Shown here in pieces: positions 1-9,698 of a stretch of 39,721 bases of DNA (its first letter is position 1; every line of letters begins with the position of its first letter). The notes below the pieces were generated by a model. That model saw nothing but the letters and a program-made list of their open reading frames with translations, did not search any database and was not told where the DNA came from. The position numbers and the translations under genes were made by a program. This DNA is from Gammaproteobacteria bacterium. Its GTDB lineage: Bacteria > Pseudomonadota > Gammaproteobacteria > Legionellales > Legionellaceae. The stretch lies in NCBI GenBank assembly GCA_022600515.1, contig JAHZKG010000015.1:1-39721 (forward strand). The letters are read 5' to 3'.

Positions 1-72
1 CTAAAGCAGCAGCACCTAAGAAAGCTGAAGCTAAAGCAGCAGCACCTAAGAAAGCTGAAGCTAAAGCAGCAG
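1..72 (+). repeat. 30-bp in-frame tandem repeat in the rpsB tail
   Basis: Bases 1-30 and 31-60 are identical, and 61-72 begin a third copy. The 30-bp unit is a multiple of three, so each copy adds ten residues (Ala/Lys/Pro/Glu) without a frameshift. The array may continue to the left of the window. Exact identity suggests recent slippage or unequal recombination, so copy number may vary between strains. Confidence 0.9.
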
Positions 73-92
73 AAAAAAAATCAGCTGAATAA
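1..92 (+). CDS. rpsB: 30S ribosomal protein S2, C-terminal tail (partial)
   Basis: The window opens inside a reading frame (codons from base 3) that ends with TAA at 90-92. Its last 29 residues are Lys/Ala/Glu/Pro-rich and repetitive, with two copies of AKAAAPKKAE-like sequence, then AKAAEKKSAE. Only this tail is visible, so the name rests on position: the next genes are tsf, pyrH and frr, and rpsB-tsf-pyrH-frr is a conserved proteobacterial order. S2 often ends in a poorly conserved, charged extension, which fits. A different Lys/Ala-rich protein cannot be excluded from 29 residues alone. Confidence 0.8.
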   Translation, partial: KAAAPKKAEAKAAAPKKAEAKAAEKKSAE

Positions 93-119
93 AGCTTAAA
101 CACTATATTTAGTATATTT

Positions 120-145
120 AGAGCGGTTTTATACCGCTCTTTTTT
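120..145 (+). terminator. Terminator/attenuator between rpsB and tsf
   Basis: An 8-bp perfect stem (AGAGCGGT 120-127, ACCGCTCT 133-140) with a 5-nt loop is followed by a run of T to 145. The ribosome binding site of tsf (GGAG, 146-149) follows at once. This looks like a rho-independent terminator that would reduce tsf expression relative to rpsB, as partial terminators do in this operon in other gammaproteobacteria. Confidence 0.8.
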
Positions 146-157
146 GGAGAATTAATT

Positions 158-1039
158 ATGTCAATTACTGCGGCTATGGTGAAAGAGTTACGTGAGCGCA
201 CAGGTGCTCCAATGATGGAGTGTAAAAAGTTTTTAGTTGCAACTGATGGCGATATGGAAAACGCGATTCTTGAGTTGCGAAAATCCGGTCAAACAAAAGC
301 GGACAAAAAAGCAGATCGTGTGGCATCTGAAGGAATTATTGTTTTTGCTAAATCAGACGATGGACGTCGTGCTGTATTGGTTGAAATTAACAGTGAAACT
401 GATTTTGTAGCACGTGATTCAAACTTTATCGATTTCGCAACGCAAGTAGCGACTGCAGCGCTTGCTTGTACTTCAACCGATGTGGACGCATTATTGGCAA
501 TGCAGTTAGTGGGTGGTACGGTTGATGAAGCGCGTCGTGCTTTGATTGCTAAAATCGGTGAAAACATAAAAATTAGACGGATTGCATTGATTGACTCTGA
601 TTCTGAAGGAGCCCTTGGCGGATATTTGCATGGTTCACGTATTGGTGTGTTGGTTTCAATGAAAGCAGGTGATACGGCATTAGCCAAAGACTTAGCGATG
701 CATATTGCAGCAAGCAAACCATTGGTTGTGGGTCCAGAACAAGTACCTGCTGAAGAAATTCAACGTGAGCGCGAAATTTTTGTAGCGCAGGCACGTGAAA
801 GTGGAAAACCAGATGCTATTATTGAAAAAATGGTTGATGGTCGCATTAAAAAGTTTTTAGCTGAAGTTAGTTTGTTGGGGCAATCATTTGTGAAGAACCC
901 AAGTCAAACCGTGGCGGAACTTTTGAAAGAAAAAAATGCTGAAGTTCTTTCGTTCACACGAATAGAAGTAGGCGAAGGCATTGAGAAGAAAGAAGATGAT
1001 TTTGTTGCGGAAGTGATGTCACAGGTTCGCGAATCATGA
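158..1039 (+). CDS. tsf: Elongation factor Ts
   Basis: EF-Ts is the cytoplasmic guanine-nucleotide exchange factor that recycles EF-Tu-GDP to EF-Tu-GTP. The 293-aa length is usual for the family. The N-terminal UBA-like domain (about residues 3-40, with [17 protein letters not shown]) and the TDFVAR motif at residues 81-86, which contacts the EF-Tu nucleotide site, are both present. GGAG lies 8 bases before the ATG. The stop overlaps the pyrH start (ATGA), so the two are probably translationally coupled. Nothing is truncated. Confidence 0.98.
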   Translation: MSITAAMVKELRERTGAPMMECKKFLVATDGDMENAILELRKSGQTKADKKADRVASEGIIVFAKSDDGRRAVLVEINSETDFVARDSNFIDFATQVATAALACTSTDVDALLAMQLVGGTVDEARRALIAKIGENIKIRRIALIDSDSEGALGGYLHGSRIGVLVSMKAGDTALAKDLAMHIAASKPLVVGPEQVPAEEIQREREIFVAQARESGKPDAIIEKMVDGRIKKFLAEVSLLGQSFVKNPSQTVAELLKEKNAEVLSFTRIEVGEGIEKKEDDFVAEVMSQVRES

Positions 1040-1767
1040 GTGAAACCACGACAACACCTTTAAAATATAAGCGGGTGCTCCTGAAGTACAGTGGCGAAGC
1101 CCTAATGGGAAGTGGCACATCGGGGATTGATCCGAGTATATTAGACCGCATGGCAAACGAAGTTGCTGAGTTGGTTGCTATGGGTGTTGAAGTGGGTATC
1201 GTGATTGGTGGTGGTAATTTGTTTCGAGGCAAAGCGTTATCTGAAGCAGGCCTTGGTCGTGTGACAGGAGATCACATGGGCATGCTGGCCACAGTTATGA
1301 ATGCTTTAGCATTGCGTGATGCTTTTGAGCGTACAGCGCTTTCCGCTCGTGTGATGTCGGCAATTTCTATTTTGGGGGTTGTTGATCCGTATCATTATCG
1401 AAAAGCCATGAAGCACTTGCAAGACAAAGAAGTTGTTATTTTTGCAGCAGGAACAGGAAATCCTTTTTTTACAACTGATTCTGCTGCATGCTTACGTGGG
1501 ATTGAAATGGAAGCTGATGTGGTCTTAAAAGCCACAAAAGTAGATGGTATTTATTCAGATGATCCAATGAAAAATCCAGATGCTAAGCGATATGAAACAC
1601 TTACATACCATGAGGTATTAACAAAAAAGCTAGAAGTCATGGACTTAACAGCGATTTGTTTATGCCAAGACCATGGTTTACCATTGCAAGTGTTTGATAT
1701 GACAGTCCCTGGTGCTTTAAAGCGAATTATTCAAGGTGAGCCCATTGGAACACGGGTAGGAGCGTAG
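1036..1767 (+). CDS. pyrH: Uridylate (UMP) kinase
   Basis: Phosphorylates UMP to UDP in pyrimidine nucleotide synthesis; a hexameric cytoplasmic enzyme of the amino-acid kinase fold. The 243-aa protein has the phosphate-binding Lys-Tyr-Ser-Gly-Glu segment near residues 17-21, the Gly-Gly-Gly-Asn turn at 58-61, and the late ATP-site segment with VDGIYSDDP. Its ATG overlaps the tsf stop by four bases, and frr starts one base after its stop, so tsf-pyrH-frr read as one unit. Confidence 0.98.
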   Translation: MSETTTTPLKYKRVLLKYSGEALMGSGTSGIDPSILDRMANEVAELVAMGVEVGIVIGGGNLFRGKALSEAGLGRVTGDHMGMLATVMNALALRDAFERTALSARVMSAISILGVVDPYHYRKAMKHLQDKEVVIFAAGTGNPFFTTDSAACLRGIEMEADVVLKATKVDGIYSDDPMKNPDAKRYETLTYHEVLTKKLEVMDLTAICLCQDHGLPLQVFDMTVPGALKRIIQGEPIGTRVGA

Positions 1768-1768
1768 T

Positions 1769-2326
1769 ATGAGCAATGATATTAAGCAAGATGCAGAAAA
1801 GCGAATGCAAAAATCGGTTGAATCCCTTCGACATGAAATGTCAAAAATAAGAACGGGTCGTGCGAGCCCGGCTATTCTTGATCATGTACGTGTAGATTAT
1901 TATGGTAATTTAACACCGCTTAATCAGGTAGCAAATGTTAGTGTTGCAGATGCGCGCATGTTATCTGTGATACCGTTTGAAAAAACAATGATGCCGGTCA
2001 TTGAAAAAGCAATTTTAACGTCTGACTTAGGTTTAAATCCAGCACCTTCTGGCAATATGATTCGTGTACCTATGCCTCCTTTAAGTGAAGAGCGTCGTAA
2101 AGAAATGATTAAAATAGTACGCGCCGAAGCAGAGCAGGGTCGTATTTCAGTACGTAACGTTCGTCGTGATGCGAATCAGCAATTAAAAGAATATGTAAAA
2201 GAAAAACTTATTTCAGAAGATGAAGAACGTCGAGCGAGTGAGAGTGTTCAGAAACTTACAGATAAGTTTGTTGCAGAAATAGACGCATTTTTAGTAAAAA
2301 AAGAAGACGAGTTGTTAGAGATTTAA
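1769..2326 (+). CDS. frr: Ribosome recycling factor
   Basis: With EF-G, this factor splits post-termination ribosomes. At 185 aa it has the standard length and the family's two-domain pattern. The N-terminal helix carries the [14 protein letters not shown] segment (about 24-37), and the C-terminal helices are strongly charged. It lies one base after pyrH and is the last gene of the operon; a GC-rich hairpin follows the stop. Confidence 0.98.
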   Translation: MSNDIKQDAEKRMQKSVESLRHEMSKIRTGRASPAILDHVRVDYYGNLTPLNQVANVSVADARMLSVIPFEKTMMPVIEKAILTSDLGLNPAPSGNMIRVPMPPLSEERRKEMIKIVRAEAEQGRISVRNVRRDANQQLKEYVKEKLISEDEERRASESVQKLTDKFVAEIDAFLVKKEDELLEI

Positions 2327-2344
2327 AGCTAAACTCAACATTAG

Positions 2345-2364
2345 AGGGGCATATCTGCCCCTTT
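2345..2364 (+). terminator. Hairpin terminator after frr
   Basis: A 7-bp perfect stem (AGGGGCA 2345-2351, TGCCCCT 2356-2362) with a 4-base loop starts 19 bases after the frr stop. The trailing T run is short (three T), so termination may be partial. Confidence 0.65.
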
Positions 2365-2697
2365 GCCTAGATTCATAAAACATGGAGTGTGTTTATGATC
2401 ACTAGAAAAAATAAGTGTCAAACACGATCTAATGCAATATCAACCTATGCTGAACGCGATGGAAGGCTAAACGCCTCGGCCTTCAGCCTTCCATGGCGTT
2501 CAGCGGAAGATTGTATACTGCTATGGTCCTCAGAAAGTCTATTTCTAAAGCGCAGAATGGTCAACACACCCTAGCACTTTCATGTGTGATGGGTGCCAGA
2601 TAGTTAAGGTTTTAGTTTTTGTAAAAATGTATCATCAGGGTCGGAGGTGTTTTTAATTTTTCAAAGTATCTGAGAGTATCTGAAGCCACTGGATTAC
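2365..2697. other. Gene-poor gap between frr and holA
   Basis: I see no convincing gene in this convergent gap. It holds the hairpin at 2449-2504, a 10-bp near-perfect tandem repeat (AGTATCTGAG at 2665-2674, AGTATCTGAA at 2675-2684) just beyond the holA stop, and a small GTG-initiated frame (2389-2574, 61 codons). That frame runs straight through the hairpin and resembles no family I know, so I do not call it. Confidence 0.6.
2449..2504. repeat. 20-bp inverted repeat (hairpin element)
   Basis: Arms 2449-2468 and 2485-2504 are complementary over 20 bp with one mismatch, around a 16-base loop that is itself partly complementary to the arms. No T run follows on either strand, so it is not a typical terminator. 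It resembles the short palindromic units that are dispersed in many bacterial genomes. No second copy was noticed in this window. Confidence 0.75.
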
Positions 2698-3705
2698 TTA
2701 TTGCTGATTGGAAGCAAATGCTTGTGGCATTGAAAAAGCCAGAATAAGTTGTTCTAGCATAATCCAAGTGTTTTTGCTGTTACCCGATTTTATTTGTATA
2801 TCCATTGCTTGGCTTTGTTTGATCAGCTGATAAATTCTATCGCGTGATAGGCGCTTGCTTGCGCGCTGATATTGCTGTGTTCGAAAGCTATAAATTCTCA
2901 GTGTTTGATGTGAGCTACCGGTAGCAAGCTGTTCTAGTAGTCTTAACTCTTGTGTAATGAGCCACAAAAGCAAGGTTGGTTCCGTTTGATCGCGTTGTGC
3001 ACGTTGGGTGAGTTCCAATGCTTTTTTAGGATTACCGTCTAAGCAGGCGCCCGATATTTCATAGAGTTTGTATTGTCGTTGATCTAGGAGCTGCTCTTCG
3101 ACTATTTCAAGGCTTAACTCAGTATGAGGCTCGTGTGCGAGTGAGAGCCGTTCAATGGTTTGATTGGCGGCATGCAAATTGCCCTGGGTATAGGTTTGAA
3201 TGTGTTTAGGAATATCATCAGTATAGGTGAAGTGCTGCTGTTTGAGCTGCTGTTTTATCCAATTAATTTGGGCACCCGCATTCAGTGAGGTAATTGAAAT
3301 GAGTTGAAGATTTGGGTATTTACTCAAGTCCGCACTTTGTTTTGCAGTTATCAGTGGCGCGCGTAATATAACCAGGCAGTGCATGCTAGGGTTTTCGGTA
3401 TAGTCTTTGAGCGTATTTTTTGCTTTTGTATCAAGGCTCTTTTTATTCCAAGAGGCATCTAATATAAGCTGCTCAGAAAACAGAGAATAAGAGCAGGCTT
3501 CTTGGATTAAAGTGCCCCAATCATTCGCATGCTCAAGGCTCATGCGTTTTTCTTCTGTTTCAGTATTTTTTTCTTCTCGCCACGCTTTTTTAAGTGCGAG
3601 TGCTGCGTTATTTAATAAAAAAGAGTCTTGCCCCATCAGAACATAAATGGGAGCGAGGGGTGTTTTTAGGTGCGTCTCAAATGATGCATCGGGGTATTTA
3701 ATCAT
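2698..3705 (-). CDS. holA: DNA polymerase III delta subunit
   Basis: HolA is the clamp-loader subunit that opens the beta clamp. The 335-aa product has the delta-family N-terminus (a target strand, then PIYVLMGQDSFLLNNAA) and a helical C-terminal collar region (LLLWLITQELRLLEQL). It is the last gene of the minus-strand lnt-leuS-lptE group, the usual gammaproteobacterial position. I chose the ATG at 3705. An in-frame TTG at 3714 would add three residues but is a poorer start codon. The chosen start overlaps the upstream secreted-protein gene by 8 bases. The usual next neighbour, nadD, is not here. Confidence 0.93.
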   Translation of the reverse strand: MIKYPDASFETHLKTPLAPIYVLMGQDSFLLNNAALALKKAWREEKNTETEEKRMSLEHANDWGTLIQEACSYSLFSEQLILDASWNKKSLDTKAKNTLKDYTENPSMHCLVILRAPLITAKQSADLSKYPNLQLISITSLNAGAQINWIKQQLKQQHFTYTDDIPKHIQTYTQGNLHAANQTIERLSLAHEPHTELSLEIVEEQLLDQRQYKLYEISGACLDGNPKKALELTQRAQRDQTEPTLLLWLITQELRLLEQLATGSSHQTLRIYSFRTQQYQRASKRLSRDRIYQLIKQSQAMDIQIKSGNSKNTWIMLEQLILAFSMPQAFASNQQ

Positions 3706-4174
3706 TATCGCCAATCAGTTTTTCTAAAATAGTTTCATCTTTTTTACCTTCTTTTCTATTGCGGTCGTAATCGCGCATGCGATGCTTAATAGTACATACA
3801 CTACGTGTGCTGCCATGGAGATATTGCCATTGTTGACAGAGATATTTTGCTGTTCGACACGCGTTTCGACCCGTGGTATTCCATGTTCTACCGGATTCAT
3901 CCGTCACAATACAGCGATTTTCAATTAAAGAGACTGGGCCTTGTTCGCAATATGATTGGGCTGTTCGACAGGTTCTTGGTATATCCGAGCGACGTCGACA
4001 GTCAGCTTTTGCTGCGCGGCGTGCAGCATTCATTGATTTTCCGAATGCACCATAGTTCTTCTCTTTTTTATCAACGGCCATGCACTGCCATTGTCCGGGT
4101 GGAATATCAATGGCGATAGCAAAAGTTGGAAGGCTTAAGCAAGAAATAAGTAGGCAAACAATCCATCGTGTCAT
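3698..4174 (-). CDS. Cysteine-rich secreted protein with internal duplication
   Basis: I do not recognise this gene with confidence. The 158-aa product begins with a clear Sec signal peptide (about residues 1-21, [19 protein letters not shown]). The mature part has eight cysteines (31, 59, 69, 76, 88, 106, 113, 127), an even number suited to four disulfides in the periplasm. Residues 31-76 and 88-127 look like two related units: each starts with Cys plus a short strand and Asp, then has an Ala/Arg/Lys helix ending in Cys, with one or two further Cys. This is reminiscent of DUF4189-type proteins, but that is a guess. The tail from about 130 is highly charged. It sits between lptE and holA, sharing one base with the lptE stop (TAATG) and overlapping holA. 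Confidence 0.75.
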   Translation of the reverse strand: MTRWIVCLLISCLSLPTFAIAIDIPPGQWQCMAVDKKEKNYGAFGKSMNAARRAAKADCRRRSDIPRTCRTAQSYCEQGPVSLIENRCIVTDESGRTWNTTGRNACRTAKYLCQQWQYLHGSTRSVCTIKHRMRDYDRNRKEGKKDETILEKLIGDND

Positions 4175-4701
4175 TATTTTTTTCCCTTTAAATGCGGTGA
4201 GGATGATTCTTGTTGATAAAGAAACTCAATGATTTTAAATGCTGCATCACGTTTCATTTCGGTTTTTAATCTTTCCCCTTCATTACGTGAGCCTAGCACA
4301 CGATCGTTATTTATTGTCAAGGGACGTGTGACAAAGACCGAGGTAGACGGCAGAATAATATGCCCTCTAGGGGTTTGAAGTGAAAACCAGGCTGTATATG
4401 TTAATTGATATTGTCTTGGGGTAGTACTCGAGCTTACACTGACGATATTGCGCTTGAGTTCTTCTTTTTTGATAACCAGCCAATAAGGGGCTTTTCTAAG
4501 GTCATCTATGACATGAATATGGCTTGCTTCAAGTGGGTCCCGAAGCAGCTCTTTCCAGTCATGTGCTGCATTTTCAACAACAATAGCCAGCCCTTTTTTA
4601 AGCCAGGCTGGAGATGTTTCTGTGCCTCTTAATTGAAAGCCGCAGCTTGTAAGCAGCGCAGCGATTAAGAAGCAACAAAAAATATATCGGATGCATTTCA
4701 C
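4174..4701 (-). CDS. lptE: LPS-assembly lipoprotein LptE
   Basis: LptE is the outer-membrane lipoprotein that plugs the LptD barrel and helps place lipopolysaccharide in the outer leaflet. The 175-aa product has a lipoprotein signal peptide with lipobox LLTSC (Cys20), followed by GFQLRG, the usual LptE mature N-terminus. The start is a GTG that overlaps the leuS stop (GTGA). Position directly after leuS is the conserved one. Lnt and LspA, both encoded in this window, would mature it. Confidence 0.93.
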   Translation of the reverse strand: MKCIRYIFCCFLIAALLTSCGFQLRGTETSPAWLKKGLAIVVENAAHDWKELLRDPLEASHIHVIDDLRKAPYWLVIKKEELKRNIVSVSSSTTPRQYQLTYTAWFSLQTPRGHIILPSTSVFVTRPLTINNDRVLGSRNEGERLKTEMKRDAAFKIIEFLYQQESSSPHLKGKK

Positions 4702-7178
4702 TGACTGATCACCAGATTAATCAAATGACGATGCGCCACAACAATTGATTTTTTAAGTGTTTTTCCTGTGATAAATGCGTCGGCTTCTTGTTTTGCTTGA
4801 TCAATGAGATCGGCTTCTGGTGTGTCAGGATTTGCAACAAATTTTGCGCGCAGCTTACCGTTGACTTGCACAATAAAATCAACTTCATCCATTTTTAATG
4901 CGTTTTTATCGCATTTTGGCCATGGGGCATCGATAATCGGTTTTGTGAAGCCCATATTTTTCCAAAGTACATGGCAAATATGGGGTGTAATCGGAGCAAG
5001 TAAGCGCAGTAAGGCGGTCATGCCATGATAAACAAAATAGGTATCTTCGTCTGTTTTAATCGCATACGCTGATAAAATATTTAGTAATTTCATAGAGGAT
5101 GAGATCACGGTATTAAACTGATTGCGCTCATAATCTGTTGAGGCTTGCGCTATGAGCTGATGCACTTCTGACCGTGCTTTTTTCAAGCGTGGTTCAACCG
5201 TTTGCCAGTCAATCAAAGGATTATTTTCACCGTATACGCCGCTTGTGTCATTGAAATGCGCTTGGTTATCGTGTGCAAAGACCCATAAGCGTTTCAAGAA
5301 GCGAAAAGCGCCTTCTACACCGCTATCAGACCATTCTAAAGATTGTTCAGGCGGAGCTGCAAATAGAGTAAATAAACGGGCGGTGTCTGCACCATAGGTA
5401 TCAATTAAGTGATTAGGATCAACAGTATTGCCTACGGACTTAGACATTTTTTGTCCGTCTTTTAGGACCATGCCTTGTGTAAGCAAGGCTTTGAATGGCT
5501 CATCAGAGTTAACTAAGCCTTCATCACGCAATAATTTATGAAAGAAACGAGCATATAAAAGGTGCATGACGGCATGTTCAACGCCCCCGATATATTGGTC
5601 TACAGGTGTCCAATATTTTGCACGGTCGTCGAGCATGGCATCTTCTTGGCCTTTACAGGCAAAGCGTGCGTAGTACCAAGACGATTCCATAAAGGTATCA
5701 AATGTATCTGTTTCACGCTGTGCGTCTTGTCCGCATTTAGGGCATTCAACATGAAGAAACTCAGCACAGTGGGCAAGAGGAGAGCCTTGAACCGAAAAAT
5801 CAATATTTTCAGGGAGGCGAACAGGTAAGTCATCTTCAGGCACGGGAACAGGGCCACAATCGTCACACAAAATCATAGGGATAGGCGTTCCCCAAGAGCG
5901 TTGACGTGAAACACCCCAGTCACGCAAACGGTAGTTGACGGTCGCAGTTCCCATTTTTTTGTTTTCAATATGTTCTGTGATAGCGGTTTTAGCTTCTGCT
6001 GTGCTAAGACCATCAAATTCACCTGAATTAATTAATATACCGTCGTTTAAGAAAGCAGATTTTGAGTAATCATGTGTTTTTTTCGTATCAGCAGATGCAA
6101 TCACAGGCGCAATGTCAAGCTGATAGCGTGTTGCAAATTCAAAGTCGCGTGCATCATGTGCAGGGACCGCCATAACGGCGCCTGTGCCATATTGCATGAG
6201 TACAAAGTTAGCAATCCAAATGGGCAGTTGTTTGCCTGAAATAGGATGCGTTGCAACAAAACCGGTGGGAACGCCGCGTTTTTCGAGTGTTGCAATATCA
6301 GCTTCAGCGGTTCCTGTACCTGCACAGCTTTTAATAAACGCTTGAACATCGGCATTTGTTTCAGCGGCTTTTTTAGCCAGCGGATGATCGGGTGACACAG
6401 CGAAATAAGTGACCCCCATCAGGGTTTCAGGCCGTGTTGTATATACTTTTAAAGGTTTAGGTCGGCCTTCAATTTGAAAACAAACCTCACAGCCTTCTGA
6501 GCGTCCAATCCAGTGACGTTGCATTTGTTTCACTTGGTCGGGCCAGCCATCTAGGGTGTCTAGACCTAATAAAAGCTCATCCGCATAGGCAGTAATTTTC
6601 ATAAACCACTGTGAAATAGCCTTACGCTCAACGGGTGCACCTGAACGCCAACCACACCCATCAACGACTTGTTCGTTAGCAAGGACGGTTTGGTCAACAG
6701 GATCCCAGTTAACCCATGCATTTTTTTTATAAACCAAGCCTTTCTCATGAAGCTTAATAAAAAACCATTGTTCCCAACGATAATAAAGTGGATCACAGGT
6801 TGTAATTTCACGTCGCCAATCGTAAGCATTTCCTAATTTTAAGAACTGCGCTTTCATGGAGGCAATGTTTTGTTTGGTCCAAGCAGCAGGGTGCACTTTA
6901 TGTTTGATTGCTGCATTTTCAGCAGGTAAACCAAACGCATCCCAGCCAATCGGTTGTAAAACATTTTTACCGAGCGCCCTTTGATATCGGGCAATGGCAT
7001 CCGCTAATGTATAATTCCTGACGTGTCCCATGTGCAGCGAGCCGCTAGGATAAGGAAACATAGCCAGGCAATAAAATTTTTCTTTATTGAGATCTTCGTT
7101 GACTTGAAAGGATTGTTTTTTAACCCAATAAGCTTGCGCTTCTTGTTCAACGGTTTGAGGATTGTAGCGATTATCCAT
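4698..7178 (-). CDS. leuS: Leucyl-tRNA synthetase
   Basis: Charges tRNA-Leu; class Ia cytoplasmic enzyme. From the chosen start the product is 826 aa. It has the HIGH-type motif HMGH (49-52), the CP1 editing domain with [13 protein letters not shown] (about 248-260) and [15 protein letters not shown] (331-345), and KMSKS (577-581). The reading frame is open 20 codons further upstream, but that extension would run into lnt, and homologous proteins begin near MDNRYNPQ, so the ATG at 7178 is used. This leaves 16 bases after lnt. No strong Shine-Dalgarno sequence is visible. Confidence 0.97.
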   Translation of the reverse strand: MDNRYNPQTVEQEAQAYWVKKQSFQVNEDLNKEKFYCLAMFPYPSGSLHMGHVRNYTLADAIARYQRALGKNVLQPIGWDAFGLPAENAAIKHKVHPAAWTKQNIASMKAQFLKLGNAYDWRREITTCDPLYYRWEQWFFIKLHEKGLVYKKNAWVNWDPVDQTVLANEQVVDGCGWRSGAPVERKAISQWFMKITAYADELLLGLDTLDGWPDQVKQMQRHWIGRSEGCEVCFQIEGRPKPLKVYTTRPETLMGVTYFAVSPDHPLAKKAAETNADVQAFIKSCAGTGTAEADIATLEKRGVPTGFVATHPISGKQLPIWIANFVLMQYGTGAVMAVPAHDARDFEFATRYQLDIAPVIASADTKKTHDYSKSAFLNDGILINSGEFDGLSTAEAKTAITEHIENKKMGTATVNYRLRDWGVSRQRSWGTPIPMILCDDCGPVPVPEDDLPVRLPENIDFSVQGSPLAHCAEFLHVECPKCGQDAQRETDTFDTFMESSWYYARFACKGQEDAMLDDRAKYWTPVDQYIGGVEHAVMHLLYARFFHKLLRDEGLVNSDEPFKALLTQGMVLKDGQKMSKSVGNTVDPNHLIDTYGADTARLFTLFAAPPEQSLEWSDSGVEGAFRFLKRLWVFAHDNQAHFNDTSGVYGENNPLIDWQTVEPRLKKARSEVHQLIAQASTDYERNQFNTVISSSMKLLNILSAYAIKTDEDTYFVYHGMTALLRLLAPITPHICHVLWKNMGFTKPIIDAPWPKCDKNALKMDEVDFIVQVNGKLRAKFVANPDTPEADLIDQAKQEADAFITGKTLKKSIVVAHRHLINLVISQ

Positions 7179-7194
7179 GAATTTATTAACTAAT

Positions 7195-8781
7195 TTAATT
7201 AGGTTGATTAGGATAACCGCTCTTCTGCTTCGCGGCAACAGTTAAATAGAAAGCGAGCATGATAAATAGCAGACATAGATTAATTAATACAATAGGCATA
7301 TCTCCTGTTTTAACCCAAGGTGTTACACCTGTAGCTGAATAAATCGTGCCGCCTAGTATGCCGGTTGAAAACGCAGGCAATGTATCTGTTATTTTACCGT
7401 TGCGATTAATCAGTGATGAGAGGCCATTGTTGTTGGAGACTATCTGAAATCTCCCGGTTTGTTTTGAAAGCACTTGTGCCAACTGTAATTGCTGATAAAC
7501 CGCCAATGAATGGCCAAACCAGCCGTCATCGCTAAGAGAGACAATAAATTGGGCTTCAGGCAATTGTGCGCGTAGTAAGCTTGGGTAAGCCAGTTCGTAG
7601 CAAATTAACGTTGCAAAGGGGTGTTGATTCAGCCGAACAGCAGGTTGATGTGCCTCGCCAGGCATCATGTTCGCGTTAGGTAGGCCAAGCCAACCGGTTA
7701 TTACTGAGAAGGCTCGAGGAAGATACTCACCAAAAGGAACCAGGTGTTGCTTTGCGTAAATCCCACGGGCTTCTCCCAGGGCGACCAGGGCATTGTGATA
7801 GCGCTCGGGCTGGGTTTGACTTGGATGAGGAATGCCGAGCAGTACGGCGCTATGGTGTTCTTTTGCTTTTTCATGCAGGGTATTTAAAAAGTGATTGGCA
7901 TAGCTGCTGGGCAGAGGAATTGCCGATTCAGGCATGATAATAAGATTGGTTTTGGGCATGTGCTCGATGGCTGTTTTTTCATAATACGATTCAATTTTTT
8001 GATATACGGCGCTATCCCATTGGTCACGCATAGATAAATCAGCTTGAATAACAGCAACTGAAATGGGGGTATGAAGCGCATGAGTCCAGGTTTTGTTTTG
8101 TAAACTTAAAGGCAAAATTAATAGCATAACAAATAAAAACAGGGAGATAAGTTTTATTTTTTTTGAATAATTATTGCTAATAGCAAGTGCTAAAAGGCTG
8201 CTAGAGAGCGCAGTAACCCAGCTTACGCCTAAAACACCGATGATTGGCAATAAATGCTGCAGAGGCGAGTCTATTTGTCCTGTGCCTAATAAGAGCCAGG
8301 GAAAACCCGTGAAGAAAATCGAGCGACAATACTCAGACAAAAGCCATAAGCTACTAAATAAAAAAGGGGTAACATAAGTAGGCATTTTCTGATTTATTTT
8401 TGAAAAAACCAAGGCGAACAAAGCCGTATAGAGTGAGAAAAAAGCAACAAAAATAAACGTGATAAGAATAGATAAAACTATATTTAGGTGGCCATAGGCA
8501 TGAATACTGGCATAAACCCAGGATGTTCCCAAGCCAAACACACCAAGACCGAATGCAAACCCAATCACACATGCTTTTTTAGGCGTGGTTTGCACTAATT
8601 GAAGAAAAAGAAAGGCAAGGCTTAAAATTGCGAGTCCTGGCAGATGAAATGGAGCAAATCCAAGCGGTAATAATAAGCCTGAGAGCAGTGCACGTAAAAC
8701 ATAAGAGGTGGTTTTTGAAGATGTTATTTGGCTAACTGCTTGAGGCGAAGAGACAGCATTTGAAGCGTAGGGTTGATTCAT
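7195..8781 (-). CDS. lnt: Apolipoprotein N-acyltransferase
   Basis: Lnt performs the last step of lipoprotein maturation, N-acylating the lipidated cysteine in the inner membrane. The 528-aa protein has about six to eight membrane segments in residues 30-230, a periplasmic nitrilase-type domain (about 240-480), and a final membrane helix near 490-515. The Glu-Lys-Cys triad is visible as E285 (IMPESAIP), K344 ([14 protein letters not shown]) and C394 (LICYELAYP). It is first in the minus-strand group lnt-leuS-lptE-holA. The usual upstream partner ybeX/corC is absent; the divergent neighbour is an unrelated accessory gene. Confidence 0.96.
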   Translation of the reverse strand: MNQPYASNAVSSPQAVSQITSSKTTSYVLRALLSGLLLPLGFAPFHLPGLAILSLAFLFLQLVQTTPKKACVIGFAFGLGVFGLGTSWVYASIHAYGHLNIVLSILITFIFVAFFSLYTALFALVFSKINQKMPTYVTPFLFSSLWLLSEYCRSIFFTGFPWLLLGTGQIDSPLQHLLPIIGVLGVSWVTALSSSLLALAISNNYSKKIKLISLFLFVMLLILPLSLQNKTWTHALHTPISVAVIQADLSMRDQWDSAVYQKIESYYEKTAIEHMPKTNLIIMPESAIPLPSSYANHFLNTLHEKAKEHHSAVLLGIPHPSQTQPERYHNALVALGEARGIYAKQHLVPFGEYLPRAFSVITGWLGLPNANMMPGEAHQPAVRLNQHPFATLICYELAYPSLLRAQLPEAQFIVSLSDDGWFGHSLAVYQQLQLAQVLSKQTGRFQIVSNNNGLSSLINRNGKITDTLPAFSTGILGGTIYSATGVTPWVKTGDMPIVLINLCLLFIMLAFYLTVAAKQKSGYPNQPN

Positions 8782-8923
8782 GAGTTGCCAAAAAATATTA
8801 AAACAGTAGAAGAATTTCTTGAATAAAGCAAGCTTGTGCTGAAGAAAAGCCTAGATATTTTTGCTGGTAGTGTATAATTATCACCCTTAATGAAATTTTA
8901 TATATCAAAAGAGGAGGGGGATA

Positions 8924-9550
8924 ATGTTTTATCGTCGTAACCTACTGGCATCTTGTCTGTCTAGCGCAGCTTCTGGCGTAGTTTCTGCCGCCGGAAAATT
9001 TCATGAGGGAATAGCGATTGATGATGAAAAGCAATTAATATCAGCAACTAACCCAGATGGCTACTCGCTCTACATGGCATCAAAAAGATTAAGAGATGAT
9101 AGAGATGTTGTCTTGGCGGCACTTCAGAAGGATGGCATGGCGCTTCAGTCTGCATCAGAAAGCTTAAGAGCTGATGAGACCGTCGTTCCTCATGCTATTA
9201 ACCAAAACCCTAGCGCAGAAAGATATTCGAAAGTAGAAACATTTGGTCAGTTATTTGAGCGAGCTGCGACCTGTACAGCGGGATTATTATTGTCAGGGCT
9301 TATGTTTTATGGGTTATCTTATCAACAGCAGCGCGCTTCTTATTCTTATCACAAGAAAGATGAGAAGTTGCTTATTTTGCCTACTATGGCATTAATGGCT
9401 GTGTCGACGGTTGTGCTTGCTAATACTACATCTAGGGTGGCAGAAAAATCATGGCGTGCAATATCGCCGATATTTACTGCAACGGATGATAGGGGGAGTG
9501 ATGATGTCGAAGACGAAGATCTTGTGTCTGCATCTCAAGCGCTAGGCTGA
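8924..9550 (+). CDS. DUF4116-like repeat protein with two membrane segments
   Basis: A 208-aa protein. Residues about 46-95 match the DUF4116 repeat pattern (Leu-x-x-Ala-Ser-x-x-Leu-x-x-Asp-x-x-Val-Val-x-x-Ala, then a Gly/Asn turn), seen as YMASKRLRDDRDVVLAAL followed by a second copy. Two hydrophobic stretches (about 115-134 and 149-167) are likely membrane segments. The C-terminus is acidic (DDRGSDDVEDEDL) and ends SQALG. DUF4116 repeats are, to my knowledge, common in amoeba-associated bacteria and viruses, so a host-directed role is possible but unproven. The start is well supported by a strong GAGGAGGGGG 4 bases before the ATG, and TATAAT at 8873-8878 is a possible -10 box with no good -35. 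It is monocistronic. Confidence 0.75.
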   Translation: MFYRRNLLASCLSSAASGVVSAAGKFHEGIAIDDEKQLISATNPDGYSLYMASKRLRDDRDVVLAALQKDGMALQSASESLRADETVVPHAINQNPSAERYSKVETFGQLFERAATCTAGLLLSGLMFYGLSYQQQRASYSYHKKDEKLLILPTMALMAVSTVVLANTTSRVAEKSWRAISPIFTATDDRGSDDVEDEDLVSASQALG

Positions 9551-9607
9551 TTTTGTATGGTGTTTCAAAAAGCATTTTAAAAGGCTGACTTAATTAAAAG
9601 TGACCTA

Positions 9608-9678
9608 ACTGAGGTGCCTGGATAACGTAACTTGCCCGCGTTACCCATGCTTTTCTAATTTGAATTGGATGCCTCAGT
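9608..9678. repeat. Nested imperfect inverted repeats in a convergent gap
   Basis: ACTGAGG (9608-9614) pairs with CCTCAGT (9672-9678). Inside it, GGATAACG (9620-9627) pairs with CGTTACCC (9639-9646) with one wobble. It lies between the DUF4116 gene and the convergent nitroreductase gene. It may serve as a transcription end for one or both; no long T run supports this. Confidence 0.35.
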
Positions 9679-9698
9679 ATAGGCTAGTAAGAAAATTA

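Noticed and set aside
2389..2574. A 61-codon plus-strand frame after frr
   Set aside because: It starts with GTG, passes through the 20-bp hairpin, resembles no family and has no conserved neighbours, so it is probably chance.
2561..2576. Similarity between CAACACACCCTAGC here and CAGCACACCCTAAA near 27112
   Set aside because: The match is about a dozen bases without extension on either side, too short to call a dispersed repeat.
7179..7238. A 20-residue N-terminal extension of LeuS
   Set aside because: It would overlap lnt and add residues not found in LeuS; the ATG at 7178 matches the family start.
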